Source: Candidatus Aphodenecus pullistercoris (GTDB lineage Bacteria > Spirochaetota > Spirochaetia > Sphaerochaetales > Sphaerochaetaceae). Taken from it: 64,000 nt of DNA. How positions within the stretch are numbered: position 1 is the first letter of the stretch; each line of letters begins with the position of its first letter. Both the position numbers and the translations under genes were made by a program. The notes beneath the pieces are model-generated. The model searched no databases, had not been told where the DNA came from, and saw only the letters and a program-made list of their open reading frames with translations. The stretch is taken from positions 1 to 64,000 of the forward strand of contig JADIMU010000030.1 of assembly GCA_017694495.1 (NCBI GenBank), given 5' to 3'. This document shows, in pieces, positions 50,873 through 60,161 of the stretch.

Positions 50873-52196
50873 TCTCCTTCCAGACTTTGGCGACGATCAG
50901 GAGGGAGAGGATCGCGGCGAGGATGTTGCTTCCCGCGAAGTTGAACCAGATGCCGTCCAGACCGAAGCCCTGGAGGAGGAAGAGCAGTGCGAGGGGGAAG
51001 ATGCAGGCCGTCGAGATGCTTATCGCCGCCGCGTAGTGCGGCTTCTCTATGGCAAGCATGAAGCTCTGCGTCGTGAAGCTGATCCAGCGCGTCAGGTAGG
51101 CGTATGAGAAGACGGTGAGGGCCGGTATCGCCATGGCGAGCAGGGCCGTCTGCGACTCGTCGACGAAGATCCTCACGACAAGTTCGGGGATGCCGTGGAT
51201 GACGAGGAAGGAGATGGCGCACACGCTCACCGCCGCAGCGATCGCGCACTTCTCGATCGCCCTCACACGCGACTTCTTGCCTGCTCCCCAGTTGTAGCCG
51301 ATGGCAGGCTGGAGGGAGTCGACCATGCCGTACATGACAGGCTGGACGAGGCCGTCCGCGTACATCAGGGTGCCGTAGACGGAGACTGCGTCCTGGCCTC
51401 CCATGCGCACGAGCATCATGTTCATGACGATCGATGTCATGCGTCCCGCGATGTTGTTCAGGAAGTTCGGTGTGCCGTTGGCGAGTATCCTGCGGACCAT
51501 GGCCAGCGTGATGCGCGGCCTGACGAAGCGCAGGTTCCTGCGTCCCAGGATGAAGGGCATGATGGCGATGGCGAGCGAGATCGCCATCGACAGGCATGTT
51601 CCGAGGGCCGCGGCCCAGACGCCGCCACCAAGCACGATGATGAAGAGGAACTCCAGCGTGGCCGAGCAGCAGCTCATGAAGATGTTGAGCCACATGCTGC
51701 TCTGGGTCTTTCCACAGATCCTCATGTAGTTGTCAGTCGCGAAGACCAGCGTCGTCACCGGCGAGAAGGCGGCGTAGACGCGCAGATACTGCGTCGCCAG
51801 ACGGTGGAAGTCCCCTTCGGCGCCCATCAGCGTCATGAGGGCGGGGGCCAGGAGGAACATGAGGGCTCCCAGGACGGTGGAGGCGGCGATGATCATCAGG
51901 ACGGAGGATGAGAAGATCTGGTCCGCATCGTCCCTCCTTCCCTGGCCCAGGCTGATCGAGATTGGGACTGAGGAGCCGACTCCGATCAGGTCTGCGACGG
52001 CGAAGTTTATGATCACGAAGGGCATGGCCAGGTTGATGGCCGCGAAGGCCGTGCTGCCCAGTCCCTGGCCGACGAACATACCGTCGAGGGTCTGGTAGAG
52101 GGAGCTGGCCAGCATGCTGACGGCCCCTGGAATGGCCGCAAGGAGGAAGATCTTGCCAGGGCTGGTGTGGGCGAAGAGCTTGTCGGATGAAGTCAT
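50850..52196 (-). CDS. MATE family efflux transporter
   Basis: Multi-TM; LYQTLDGMFVGQGLGSTAFAAINLAMPF, ANGTPNFLNNIAGRMTSIVMN. Confidence 0.9.
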   Translation of the reverse strand: MTSSDKLFAHTSPGKIFLLAAIPGAVSMLASSLYQTLDGMFVGQGLGSTAFAAINLAMPFVIINFAVADLIGVGSSVPISISLGQGRRDDADQIFSSSVLMIIAASTVLGALMFLLAPALMTLMGAEGDFHRLATQYLRVYAAFSPVTTLVFATDNYMRICGKTQSSMWLNIFMSCCSATLEFLFIIVLGGGVWAAALGTCLSMAISLAIAIMPFILGRRNLRFVRPRITLAMVRRILANGTPNFLNNIAGRMTSIVMNMMLVRMGGQDAVSVYGTLMYADGLVQPVMYGMVDSLQPAIGYNWGAGKKSRVRAIEKCAIAAAVSVCAISFLVIHGIPELVVRIFVDESQTALLAMAIPALTVFSYAYLTRWISFTTQSFMLAIEKPHYAAAISISTACIFPLALLFLLQGFGLDGIWFNFAGSNILAAILSLLIVAKVWKEIRGKGLS

Positions 52197-52795
52197 GCCC
52201 CACCTCCCCAGGCCTTGGCGTAGGCCGCGAGGGCCGGAACCAGGGCTCCTATCCTCTTGGCGCTCGTGTTGACGCACAGGTCGTAGCATGCCTTGTCTCC
52301 CCACTTCCTGTCGCTGAAGAGGGCGTGGAAGTCCTCGCGCCCCTTGTCGATGGCCTTCATGCGCTTCTCGATCTCCTTTGCACTGATGGCCTCGTCCTCT
52401 TTGCGGCGGGACAGACAGCGCTCGACCTTGGACTGCTTGTCGGCGTAGACGAAAATCCTCAGCGGCCTGAGGTGGGAAAGGATGGCGTCCGCCGCTCTGC
52501 CTACGATGACGCAGTCACCCTCGCATGCCGCCTCCTCGAGGACGCGGCTCAGGGTGCCTGCGACGAGCGCGCCATGCATGGTTCCTGACGACAGCCGGCT
52601 GGCTATGGTCGTACTGTAGAAGCTTGTCGTCCCACGCTCGGCCACATGGTGGACGAAGCTCTCGTCCAGACCCCTCTCCTGTGCCGTCTTCTGGATGAGC
52701 TCGTTGTCGAAATAGGAGTAGCCGAGCTCGTCGGCAAGGCGGCGGGCGAGCTCACGGCCCCCGCTTCCAAACTCTCTGCTCACTGTGATCACCAT
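52193..52795 (-). CDS. cytidylate kinase-like family protein
   Basis: MVITVSREFGSGGRELARRLADELGYSYFDNELI...CVIVGRAADAIL. Confidence 0.88.
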   Translation of the reverse strand: MVITVSREFGSGGRELARRLADELGYSYFDNELIQKTAQERGLDESFVHHVAERGTTSFYSTTIASRLSSGTMHGALVAGTLSRVLEEAACEGDCVIVGRAADAILSHLRPLRIFVYADKQSKVERCLSRRKEDEAISAKEIEKRMKAIDKGREDFHALFSDRKWGDKACYDLCVNTSAKRIGALVPALAAYAKAWGGGA

Positions 52796-52894
52796 GATAG
52801 GCGGCAGGATAATCCATGGAGCGGCTCCATGGTCAATGAGCTTGCAAAAAACTTGTCGAGGTATCATATTCCTTCAAGAAAGGAGGATGCGCAA

Positions 52895-53446
52895 ATGGTA
52901 TCCAGAATGCAGGCGCTTGACCTGTTCAGGAAGTACAACAAGACGGAGAGCCTCTACCACCACGCCCTCTGTGTCGAGGCCGTGATGAGGGCCTTCGCCA
53001 GAGAATATGGAGAGGACGAGGACTACTGGGGCATCGTAGGACTGCTCCATGACATCGACTGGGAGATGTTCCCTCAGGAGCATTGCCACAAGGCGCCTGA
53101 GCTCCTTGCCGAGATCGACATGCCACAGGACATGGTCCACGCCATCTGCTCCCATGGCTGGGGCCTTGTGACCGATGTGGCGCCAGAGCGGCAGATGGAG
53201 AAGGTCCTCTACGCTGTGGACGAGCTGACGGGCCTGGTCTATGCGACGGCCCTCATGAGGCCGGAGCGCATGGTCGGCATGAGCGTGAAGTCCGTCAAGA
53301 AGAAGTGGGCCAGCAAGTCCTTCGCCGCCGGCGTCAACCGCGAGGTGATAGAGAAGGGCGCAGAGCTTGCCGGAATCCCGAAGGAGCATCTGATCGAGGT
53401 GACGATCGCCGCATTGGGCTCCATAGCTCCGGAGATCGGCCTGTGA
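52895..53446 (+). CDS. HD-domain hydrolase
   Basis: YHHALCVEAVMRAFAREYGEDEDYWGIVGLLHDIDWEMFP. Confidence 0.85.
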   Translation: MVSRMQALDLFRKYNKTESLYHHALCVEAVMRAFAREYGEDEDYWGIVGLLHDIDWEMFPQEHCHKAPELLAEIDMPQDMVHAICSHGWGLVTDVAPERQMEKVLYAVDELTGLVYATALMRPERMVGMSVKSVKKKWASKSFAAGVNREVIEKGAELAGIPKEHLIEVTIAALGSIAPEIGL

Positions 53447-53622
53447 GGGACGACGACGCCTGGCGTGTCGGCGACCCCACTGTCGAGTGGACTGGGCGCG
53501 CCGATGGCATAGAGGACGCCCAGTTCTCCTTCTCCGACATGGAGGCTGTCCTGAAGGCTCAGGAGGAGGAGAGGCTGCGGGCCGCAAGGGCCGCCGATGC
53601 GAAGGCGAAGGAGAGGTTGTAG
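53443..53622 (+). CDS. 59-aa hypothetical protein
   Basis: GTG start overlapping the HD gene stop; RDDDAWRVGDPTVEWTGRADGIEDAQFSFSDMEAVLKAQEEERLRAARAADAKAKERL. Confidence 0.45.
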   Translation: MRDDDAWRVGDPTVEWTGRADGIEDAQFSFSDMEAVLKAQEEERLRAARAADAKAKERL

Positions 53623-54716
53623 CCGCCGCAGCATCCGTCGACGTCCAGCGCCTCCCCGATGATGTACAGGCCGGGGCAGATGCGCGAGGCCATCGTTTTG
53701 CGGTCGACCTCAGCCGTGTCCACGCCACCGCATGTGACCGTCGCACGGGCCATCTCGCCCTTCGTCGAGCATGGTGAGCTGTAGGCCGTGATGGCCTTGA
53801 CGACAGCCTTCCTCTCCTCCTTCGTGAGGGTGGAGACCTTCCTGTCGGCAAGGTCATCAAGCAGGGCCGTGACCAGACTCGAGGCCAGCCCAGTGCGCTG
53901 TGCGATGGCCTTGGCCAGCTTCTTCGCGCCATCGAAGCCGAGGATGTCCCTGTCCGAAAGCTGTGCGAAGGCGATCTCCACGCTCTGCGTCCTGTCGGCA
54001 TGGCGCGAGATGTCCATCGCGGCCGGTCCCGAGACGCCTCTGGCAGTTATGACCAGCGGCCCCATGGTCTCATGGGTGCCGATCCTCACTCTGGTCTCCT
54101 TGACGTCGACACCTTCGCACTGGCCCAGGGGCCTGTCCAGGACCAGCTGGCACAGGGCGGGGCGCGGTGGGACTATGCTGTGGCCAAGCGCATGGGCGAA
54201 GGCGAGGCCGTCGCCTGTGCTCCCCGTGCCTGGGTAGGAGAGGCCTCCCGTCGCAATGACGAGCCTAGTGCATGAGATTGTGCCCTTTGCCGTCTCGAGG
54301 ATGAAGCCATCATCCCGCCTCAGCACGCTTGTGACGGGACAGTCCACCACGAGATTCCTGACGCATTTCATGAGTGCGGCGACCACATCGTGGGCATCGC
54401 CCCTTGCCGGAAAGACCTTGCCGTCAGGGCGCACGACAGTATCCAGGGCCAGGCTTGAGAAGAAGCTCCTTATCTTCTCAGGAGGAAGGTTGTGGAGGGC
54501 AGGGGAGACGAAGTTCTCCTTGCCGTTGTAGCAATGTGCCATCTGGCGGGCATCCTGGTCATGGGTCAGGTTGCACAGTCCTCCGCCTGTGACGAGGATC
54601 TTGCGCCCTGGAGAAGGCATCTTCTCCAAAAGGAGGATGTTGGGACGCAGGGCGCACAGAAAGAGGCCGGCGGCGCCGGCCCCTATGCATATCGTCTCAG
54701 TCCTTTGCGGGAGCAT
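53559..54716 (-). CDS. HI0933-family NAD(P)/FAD oxidoreductase
   Basis: ICIGAGAAGLFLCAL, PGRKILVTGGGLCNLTHDQD, VIATGGLSYPGTGSTGDGLAFAHALGH. Confidence 0.92.
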   Translation of the reverse strand: MLPQRTETICIGAGAAGLFLCALRPNILLLEKMPSPGRKILVTGGGLCNLTHDQDARQMAHCYNGKENFVSPALHNLPPEKIRSFFSSLALDTVVRPDGKVFPARGDAHDVVAALMKCVRNLVVDCPVTSVLRRDDGFILETAKGTISCTRLVIATGGLSYPGTGSTGDGLAFAHALGHSIVPPRPALCQLVLDRPLGQCEGVDVKETRVRIGTHETMGPLVITARGVSGPAAMDISRHADRTQSVEIAFAQLSDRDILGFDGAKKLAKAIAQRTGLASSLVTALLDDLADRKVSTLTKEERKAVVKAITAYSSPCSTKGEMARATVTCGGVDTAEVDRKTMASRICPGLYIIGEALDVDGCCGGYNLSFAFASAALAARSLSSS

Positions 54717-56484
54717 CGACTGAAAGGTGCAGCTCCTTGAGCTGGATCGGCTCGACTTCCGCCGGGCAGTCGTCCATCGGACTCATGGCCGCAGTGTTCT
54801 TCGGGAAGGCTATGACCTCGCGTATGGTGTTGACCTTGCTGACGATCATGCACAGCCTGTCGATGCCAGGAGCGATTCCTCCGTGTGGAGGGGGCGAGAA
54901 GCGGAAGGCGTCAAGCAGGAAGCCGAAGCGCTCCTGGGCCTTCTCGTCCGAGAAGTTGCATATGCGGAAGATTCTCTTCTGCAGCTCGATGTCGTGGATC
55001 CTTATCGAGCCGGAGGCCAGCTCGTAGCCGTTCAGGACGAGGTCGTAGAGGTCGCCCTTGACGGCACCCGGGTCCTCCTCCAGGTGGTCGATGTACTCGG
55101 CCTGGGGCATGGAGAACATGTGGTGGGCCGCTTCCCAGTGGCCTTCGTCCTCGTTGTACTCGAACAGCGGGAAGTCGATGATCCAGCAGAAGGCGAAGCC
55201 GTCCTCGATCAGCTCAAGGTCGCTTCCCAGCTTGCTGCGCACCGCTCCGAGGCTGTTGCAGCACTTCTTCCAGTCCTCGTGGGCCACAATCAGGATGATG
55301 TCGCCGTCCTTGGCGCCCGTCTCCTTGAGGATCTCGGCCTCCTTGCCTGCGAAGAACTTCGTGACGCCGCCAGTGAGGCCGCCGTCCTGGGCCTTCATCC
55401 AGGCCAGGCCGTGGGCGCCGTAGACCTTGGCCGCATCCTCGAGCTCGGTGATGTACTTCCTCGTGTACTCCCTCTTGTCGCTCTTCGGGGCGACGATGTA
55501 CTTGACGGCTCCTCCCTTGGCCAGGGCCTCGGTGAAGGCGTTGAAGGCACAGCCTTCGGCGAAGGGGAAGTCGTGCATCTCGAGGCCGAAGCGGAGGTCC
55601 GGCTTGTCGTTGCCGTAGGTGTTCATCGAGTCGTGGTAGCTCAGGCGCCTGAAGTGCTTGGGCAGGTCGACGTCGAGGACCTTCTTGAAGACGTCGTTGA
55701 AGAGGTCCTCGACCAGGGCCAGGACGTCGTCACGCTGGACATAGCTCATCTCGATGTCGAGCTGTGTGAACTCCAGCTGCCTGTCGCCTCTGGGGTCCTC
55801 GTCGCGGTAGCAGCGGGCAATCTGGAAGTACTTGTCCATGCCTGAGACCATGAGCAGCTGCTTGTACAGCTGGGGTGACTGGGGCAGGGCGAAGAACTTG
55901 CCCGGGTAGATCCTCGAGGGGACGAGGAAGTCGCGGGCGCCCTCAGGCGTGCTGCGGATCAGCGTCGGCGTCTCGATCTCGAGGAAGTCCGTCTTGTAGA
56001 AGTACTCCCTGATGGCCTTGACGATCTTGTGGCGCATGACGATGCGCTCGCTCATGCCCTTGCCGCGCAGGTCGAGGTAGCGGTACTTCAGCCTGAGGTC
56101 CTCCTTGGCCTTGTTCTCGTCCTCGATCATGAAGGGCAGGACGGCGCACTGGCTGAGGATCTCGATGTGCTCTGCCTTGACCTCGACCTCGCCTGTGGCC
56201 ATGTCGGGGTTGACCATCTCACCCGGGCGGCGGCGCACCGTTCCCCTGACCGCTATGCAGTATTCCAGCTTGATCTGGCTGGCCGTCTCCTGCAGTTCCT
56301 TGGAGGCGTCGTCGTCGACCACCACCTGTGTGATTCCGTAGCGGTCGCGAAGGTTGATGAAGTGGAGGGCACCGTGGTTCCTGTCGCGGTGTACCCAGCC
56401 GTTCAGGACGACAGTCTTTCCCTCGTCCTGGGCCCTGAGCGCGCCACAGGTCGTCGTCCTCTGGAGGAATGCTTGTTCAGACAT
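54697..56484 (-). CDS. aspS: aspartate--tRNA ligase
   Basis: 595 aa; VLNGWVHRDRNHGALHFINLRDRYG, FLEIETPTLIRSTPEGARDFLVPSR, GGIAPGIDRLCM. Confidence 0.97.
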   Translation of the reverse strand: MSEQAFLQRTTTCGALRAQDEGKTVVLNGWVHRDRNHGALHFINLRDRYGITQVVVDDDASKELQETASQIKLEYCIAVRGTVRRRPGEMVNPDMATGEVEVKAEHIEILSQCAVLPFMIEDENKAKEDLRLKYRYLDLRGKGMSERIVMRHKIVKAIREYFYKTDFLEIETPTLIRSTPEGARDFLVPSRIYPGKFFALPQSPQLYKQLLMVSGMDKYFQIARCYRDEDPRGDRQLEFTQLDIEMSYVQRDDVLALVEDLFNDVFKKVLDVDLPKHFRRLSYHDSMNTYGNDKPDLRFGLEMHDFPFAEGCAFNAFTEALAKGGAVKYIVAPKSDKREYTRKYITELEDAAKVYGAHGLAWMKAQDGGLTGGVTKFFAGKEAEILKETGAKDGDIILIVAHEDWKKCCNSLGAVRSKLGSDLELIEDGFAFCWIIDFPLFEYNEDEGHWEAAHHMFSMPQAEYIDHLEEDPGAVKGDLYDLVLNGYELASGSIRIHDIELQKRIFRICNFSDEKAQERFGFLLDAFRFSPPPHGGIAPGIDRLCMIVSKVNTIREVIAFPKNTAAMSPMDDCPAEVEPIQLKELHLSVDAPAKD

Positions 56485-56553
56485 CTTCTTCTCCTCGTCT
56501 TGGTGTTGGCGAAACTATATCACCACAAGGCTTCAGGCGCAATTGAGCACAGC

Positions 56554-57078
56554 TCAACCGCGTCCGCCGTACTCTGCCCTGAGCACCTCGCACATGTCCT
56601 CGGGGCTCTCATTGCATCCCCCGGCCAGCCACATCTTGATGATGGCCGTGATGCCGCTGCGGAAGAACTCCATATGGTACTCCACGAAGCGGTCGTCGAA
56701 TTCCGCCTTCGCCCTGTCCACGTCATACTTCTTGATGCGGTAATGCTCATCGAAGCCCAGACGGAAGTAGGTCGCATAGAATTTCTGGTTGTCCTTGATG
56801 TGGCGAAAGAGCTTGAGGTAGTCGTTGCCGTTGTAGCCCTTCTCGATCTCCGAGAGGTACATCACGTCGAGATTGTCCTCCAGCTTCCTCCTGATCGAAT
56901 CGGCCAGGTCCCAGATCCCCTCGTAGACCGCATAGAAGGTCGTGCGGTTCAGCCCCGCCTCCTTGCATAACCGCGAGACCGTGATGTCCTCGAGTTCCTC
57001 CTTTTCCAGCAGAGCCATGAAGGCATTCTCCATGCGTTCCACCGAGCTCCGGCGCCGGCTGTTGTTCTGTGTGTTCAC
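56554..57078 (-). CDS. TetR/AcrR family regulator
   Basis: LLEKEELEDITVSRLCKEAGLNRTTFYAVYEGIWDLADSI. Confidence 0.88.
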   Translation of the reverse strand: MNTQNNSRRRSSVERMENAFMALLEKEELEDITVSRLCKEAGLNRTTFYAVYEGIWDLADSIRRKLEDNLDVMYLSEIEKGYNGNDYLKLFRHIKDNQKFYATYFRLGFDEHYRIKKYDVDRAKAEFDDRFVEYHMEFFRSGITAIIKMWLAGGCNESPEDMCEVLRAEYGGRG

Positions 57079-57191
57079 TCTTTTTCCTTTATCTCGACAG
57101 TTGTTGGACTATTGTCGTTGTCCTTCGTGTCCATCGGGAATTATAGTCGGGCCAGATTATAAAAACAACTGTTGGTTTAACCGGAGGAAAA

Positions 57192-57566
57192 ATGAAGAAA
57201 AGCAGTCTTGTTGCATTGGTGCTTGGCAGCCTCAGCGGTGTGCTCTTCGCCCTTGGCATGTGCATGGCCCTGATTCCCCAGTGGGGGACCTTCACACAGG
57301 GCATCGTCGTCGGTGCCGTCGGCATCATCCTGGCTCTTGCCACTCTGGCCATCTGGCGGAAGATGACGGGCATGGGACCTGTCCACGTCTCGGGAAGGAC
57401 GGCGGGCCTGGCCATGCTCGGCGTCGCAGGCGCCCTGCTCCTGGGTGTCGGAATGTGTCTGACGATGGTCTGGAACATGATGGTGCAAGGTATTGTCGTA
57501 GGCCTTGTCGGCATCGTCCTCCTGATCATCCTCATTCCCCTTGCCAAGGGCGTGGAGGAGGGCTGA
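57192..57566 (+). CDS. small 4-TM membrane protein with internal duplication
   Basis: GMCMALIPQWGTFTQGIVVGAVGIILAL vs GMCLTMVWNMMVQGIVVGLVGIVLLI; SD ggagg. Confidence 0.75.
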   Translation: MKKSSLVALVLGSLSGVLFALGMCMALIPQWGTFTQGIVVGAVGIILALATLAIWRKMTGMGPVHVSGRTAGLAMLGVAGALLLGVGMCLTMVWNMMVQGIVVGLVGIVLLIILIPLAKGVEEG

Positions 57567-57567
57567 G

Positions 57568-58080
57568 ATGAAGAAGTCCATCCTGATCTGCCTCATCCTG
57601 TCGGTCGCCTTGTGCGGCGCCTACGCCTCGTTCGACGGCTACAGCAGCCTGGGTGTGGGTTACAGCTGGTCTGACGGCCTCAGTCTGGGCGGCTTCTCGT
57701 CCCAGAACTTCGGCTACGTCGACTCGTCTCCGATCGGCTACCTGGTATCGGTCAACGCGGACTTCAACATCGCCCAGGAGGCGATGACGATACGCATGCT
57801 CGTCGGTCCCTCCTGGCGTTACATGCTTACGAATGTCCCCATGTCGATCGACGTCGCCCTGGGCGCCGCCTTGGCGGGCAGCTTCATCAGCTCTCCGGCC
57901 TTCACGCTGGGCCTGGGCGGCTACATCGGAGCCACATACTACCTGAATCCGTCGCTCGCCCTGCTCATAGGCTGCGAGCTGGGAGGCGATCTCATGTCCG
58001 TCGACCTCAGGACTGGTGAGGTCGGCTGGGCGGGCACCTTCTTCGCGACTCCCTCGCTCGCACTGGGAATAAGGTACTAG
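57568..58080 (+). CDS. predicted secreted/outer-membrane protein
   Basis: Signal peptide MKKSILICLILSVALCGAYA; beta-barrel-like pattern, C-terminal SLALGIRY. Confidence 0.65.
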   Translation: MKKSILICLILSVALCGAYASFDGYSSLGVGYSWSDGLSLGGFSSQNFGYVDSSPIGYLVSVNADFNIAQEAMTIRMLVGPSWRYMLTNVPMSIDVALGAALAGSFISSPAFTLGLGGYIGATYYLNPSLALLIGCELGGDLMSVDLRTGEVGWAGTFFATPSLALGIRY

Positions 58081-59255
58081 TCCAGCATCAGCGGCTCCAC
58101 GTGGGCGTTCTCGATGAGCTTCTTCTCGTAGCTGTCGCCCTTGCGCACACCAGGAATCGAGGACAGGCGCACAAGCTGGCTGCCCCCGAGCCCGTCCATC
58201 GTGGTGAAGAAGATCTGGTCCCTGCGGAAGGCCTTGTCCATAAGGGATGAGATTCCCGCCGTGATGACGAGCTGTCCGCAGGAGGGGTTGTGTGCGCCGC
58301 TTGAGAAGAGCGAGAGGATGTAGTTCGAAAGGAAGGTGTTCATCATCGAGGTGAAGTCGTTCACGAAGAGGACAGCACCCTGGTCCAGAGCCTTGACGAC
58401 GAGGGCCAGACGGCACAGAAGCTCGACCGTCCCGTCGGAGTAGAGTTGTCTGTCCTGGAAGAGGCGGCTGTGCATGATTTTGACGGGATTGCCATCCTTG
58501 TCGCGGACCTTGCGCTCCGTCTCGATGTCGACATAGCTTCCGTCCTGGATCAGGTGCGCGTCCTCGATGCCGCATGGCAGCTTGCGCACGATCCTGAGGG
58601 CGGAGGCCAGGTAGTCCTCCTTTTCAGTGTAGATGAGGAGGTCCTCCCGCCTCGGCTCCAGCGAGACCGTCAGCCTGCTGAACCAGGCCAGCACGTCTCC
58701 CACTTCCCGGTTGATGTCCAGGTTGAGGGAGGCTGCCATGCTGATGAAGAGCGTCGAGGGAGAGGGTGCGATCAGGCGGGCTTCGTTCTTCGACAGTCCA
58801 GCGACCTTCAGCGAGTACTCGTCCCGGCTGAAGAGGGTGGTGAGCCTCTCGCTGCGGCGCATGAGCCATTCCTTGACGATCTCCTTCCTTCTGATTACGA
58901 AACCATAGCGATAGTATCTGCCGTTCTCGATGAACTCCACTTCATAATGGCTGTCCAGGTCCTGTGAGCCCTCGATGAAGGCGTTGGTCTCGCACTGGCG
59001 CACGATGCGTACATGCGAGGCCGAGATCAGTACGACACGCTTCATGTAGTCCAATGCGCACAGGACGTTCGTCTTGCCGCTGGCCATCGCGCCGAAGATC
59101 GCGGCCGTCTTGAGCACTCCTGCACTCTGTGGCAGCAGCTCCTTCGACACTGGCGCTATGTTCTCTCCCATCATGTCGTCGCCCGAGGCGACCAGATTCA
59201 GGCACTGCTCCTGGATGAAGGAGCGTACGTTCTTGAATGTGAATTTTACGAGCAT
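58077..59255 (-). CDS. AAA_15/AAA_21-type ATPase (COG1106-like)
   Basis: FKNVRSFIQEQCLNLVAS; Walker A GAMASGKTN; SDGTVELLCRLALVVKAL signature; altered Walker B region LFVNDFTS. Confidence 0.75.
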   Translation of the reverse strand: MLVKFTFKNVRSFIQEQCLNLVASGDDMMGENIAPVSKELLPQSAGVLKTAAIFGAMASGKTNVLCALDYMKRVVLISASHVRIVRQCETNAFIEGSQDLDSHYEVEFIENGRYYRYGFVIRRKEIVKEWLMRRSERLTTLFSRDEYSLKVAGLSKNEARLIAPSPSTLFISMAASLNLDINREVGDVLAWFSRLTVSLEPRREDLLIYTEKEDYLASALRIVRKLPCGIEDAHLIQDGSYVDIETERKVRDKDGNPVKIMHSRLFQDRQLYSDGTVELLCRLALVVKALDQGAVLFVNDFTSMMNTFLSNYILSLFSSGAHNPSCGQLVITAGISSLMDKAFRRDQIFFTTMDGLGGSQLVRLSSIPGVRKGDSYEKKLIENAHVEPLMLD

Positions 59256-59570
59256 GGCATCACCTCCAAGGAAAACTTTAAACCTTAGATGCAGAATTTG
59301 CAAGAAAAATGCAAAATGCTCTGTTAAGAAGTTGAGATGAGGGCAAAATAAAAGGCATTGGTTTCCAGTCGATTTATGGTAAAGGTGTGTTGAGGGAAAT
59401 TGTTATGCTGACCAGAAACCTAATGCCAGTGTCTAGCGTGATGATAATCGGAAAAATGCATATTTGAAAAGCCCTTTTTTCTGACAAATGTCAATATAAT
59501 GCGATTTTCCTGCACGATTTTGACCTTTTGTCCCAAAGAAGAGGGGAATCCGAGTGGCAGCTGTGTCAAG

Positions 59571-59610
59571 TTGACCCGCAAAAGAGGGACTTCCGTTGCC
59601 GGCGGGTCAA
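59571..59610. repeat. inverted repeat upstream of hsp20, candidate activator site
   Basis: TTGACCCGC-N22-GCGGGTCAA, perfect 9-bp arms. Confidence 0.45.
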
Positions 59611-59658
59611 ATTGTCCGCAATCGGCCGGCGGAAGGCCCTTGGAAGCTTTGCCTCCAG

Positions 59659-59675
59659 TTGGCAATTCCTTTGCC
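59659..59675 (+). promoter_or_regulatory. sigma54-like promoter element 1
   Basis: TTGGCAATTCCTTTGCC: GG-N10-GC spacing. Confidence 0.45.
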
Positions 59676-59693
59676 TGTCAGTCATTGTCCATC

Positions 59694-59710
59694 TTGGCAC
59701 GCCCCGTGCT
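59694..59710 (+). promoter_or_regulatory. sigma54-like promoter element 2
   Basis: TTGGCACGCCCCGTGCT: GG-N10-GC spacing, near-consensus. Confidence 0.6.
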
Positions 59711-59749
59711 ATGTTGTTGGCACAGAGAAAAGACTTCAGGAGGCCTGAT

Positions 59750-60148
59750 ATGGCAAGAGATATGGACAGCATGATGAGGGATATGGACAGGCTCTTCGAC
59801 AGCGTGTTCACATCCAAGGGCTCCGGTCCCGCGATGGACGTCGTGAGGACGAAGGACGAGTACAGGCTGAGCCTGGACGTGGCCGGCTACAGGGCCGAGG
59901 ATCTGGGCGCATACATGGAGGACCATGTGCTCCATGTGAAGGGAGAGCCCCACAAGGAGGACGAGGACGGCAGGCGCTACATCGTGCGCGAGAGGAGGCA
60001 TGGAGGCTTCGAGAGGAGCCTTACGCTTCCCGAGGATGCGGACGAGGAGAGGATGAGCGCTTGTCTGAAGGACGGACTGCTTACGCTTGTGCTGCCACGC
60101 AGGGCGAAGGAGGAGCCGAGGCGCATAGAGGTGAGCCTTGGAAAGTGA
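59750..60148 (+). CDS. Hsp20/alpha-crystallin family protein
   Basis: DEYRLSLDVAGYRAEDLGAYMEDHVLHVKGEPHKEDEDGRRYIVRERRHGGFERSLTLPEDAD; SD caggagg. Confidence 0.93.
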   Translation: MARDMDSMMRDMDRLFDSVFTSKGSGPAMDVVRTKDEYRLSLDVAGYRAEDLGAYMEDHVLHVKGEPHKEDEDGRRYIVRERRHGGFERSLTLPEDADEERMSACLKDGLLTLVLPRRAKEEPRRIEVSLGK

Positions 60149-60161
60149 GGAGGATGACGAG

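Noticed and set aside
59717-59733. Third TTGGCAC element before hsp20
   Set aside because: Has a -24-like half but no GC at the required -12 spacing.
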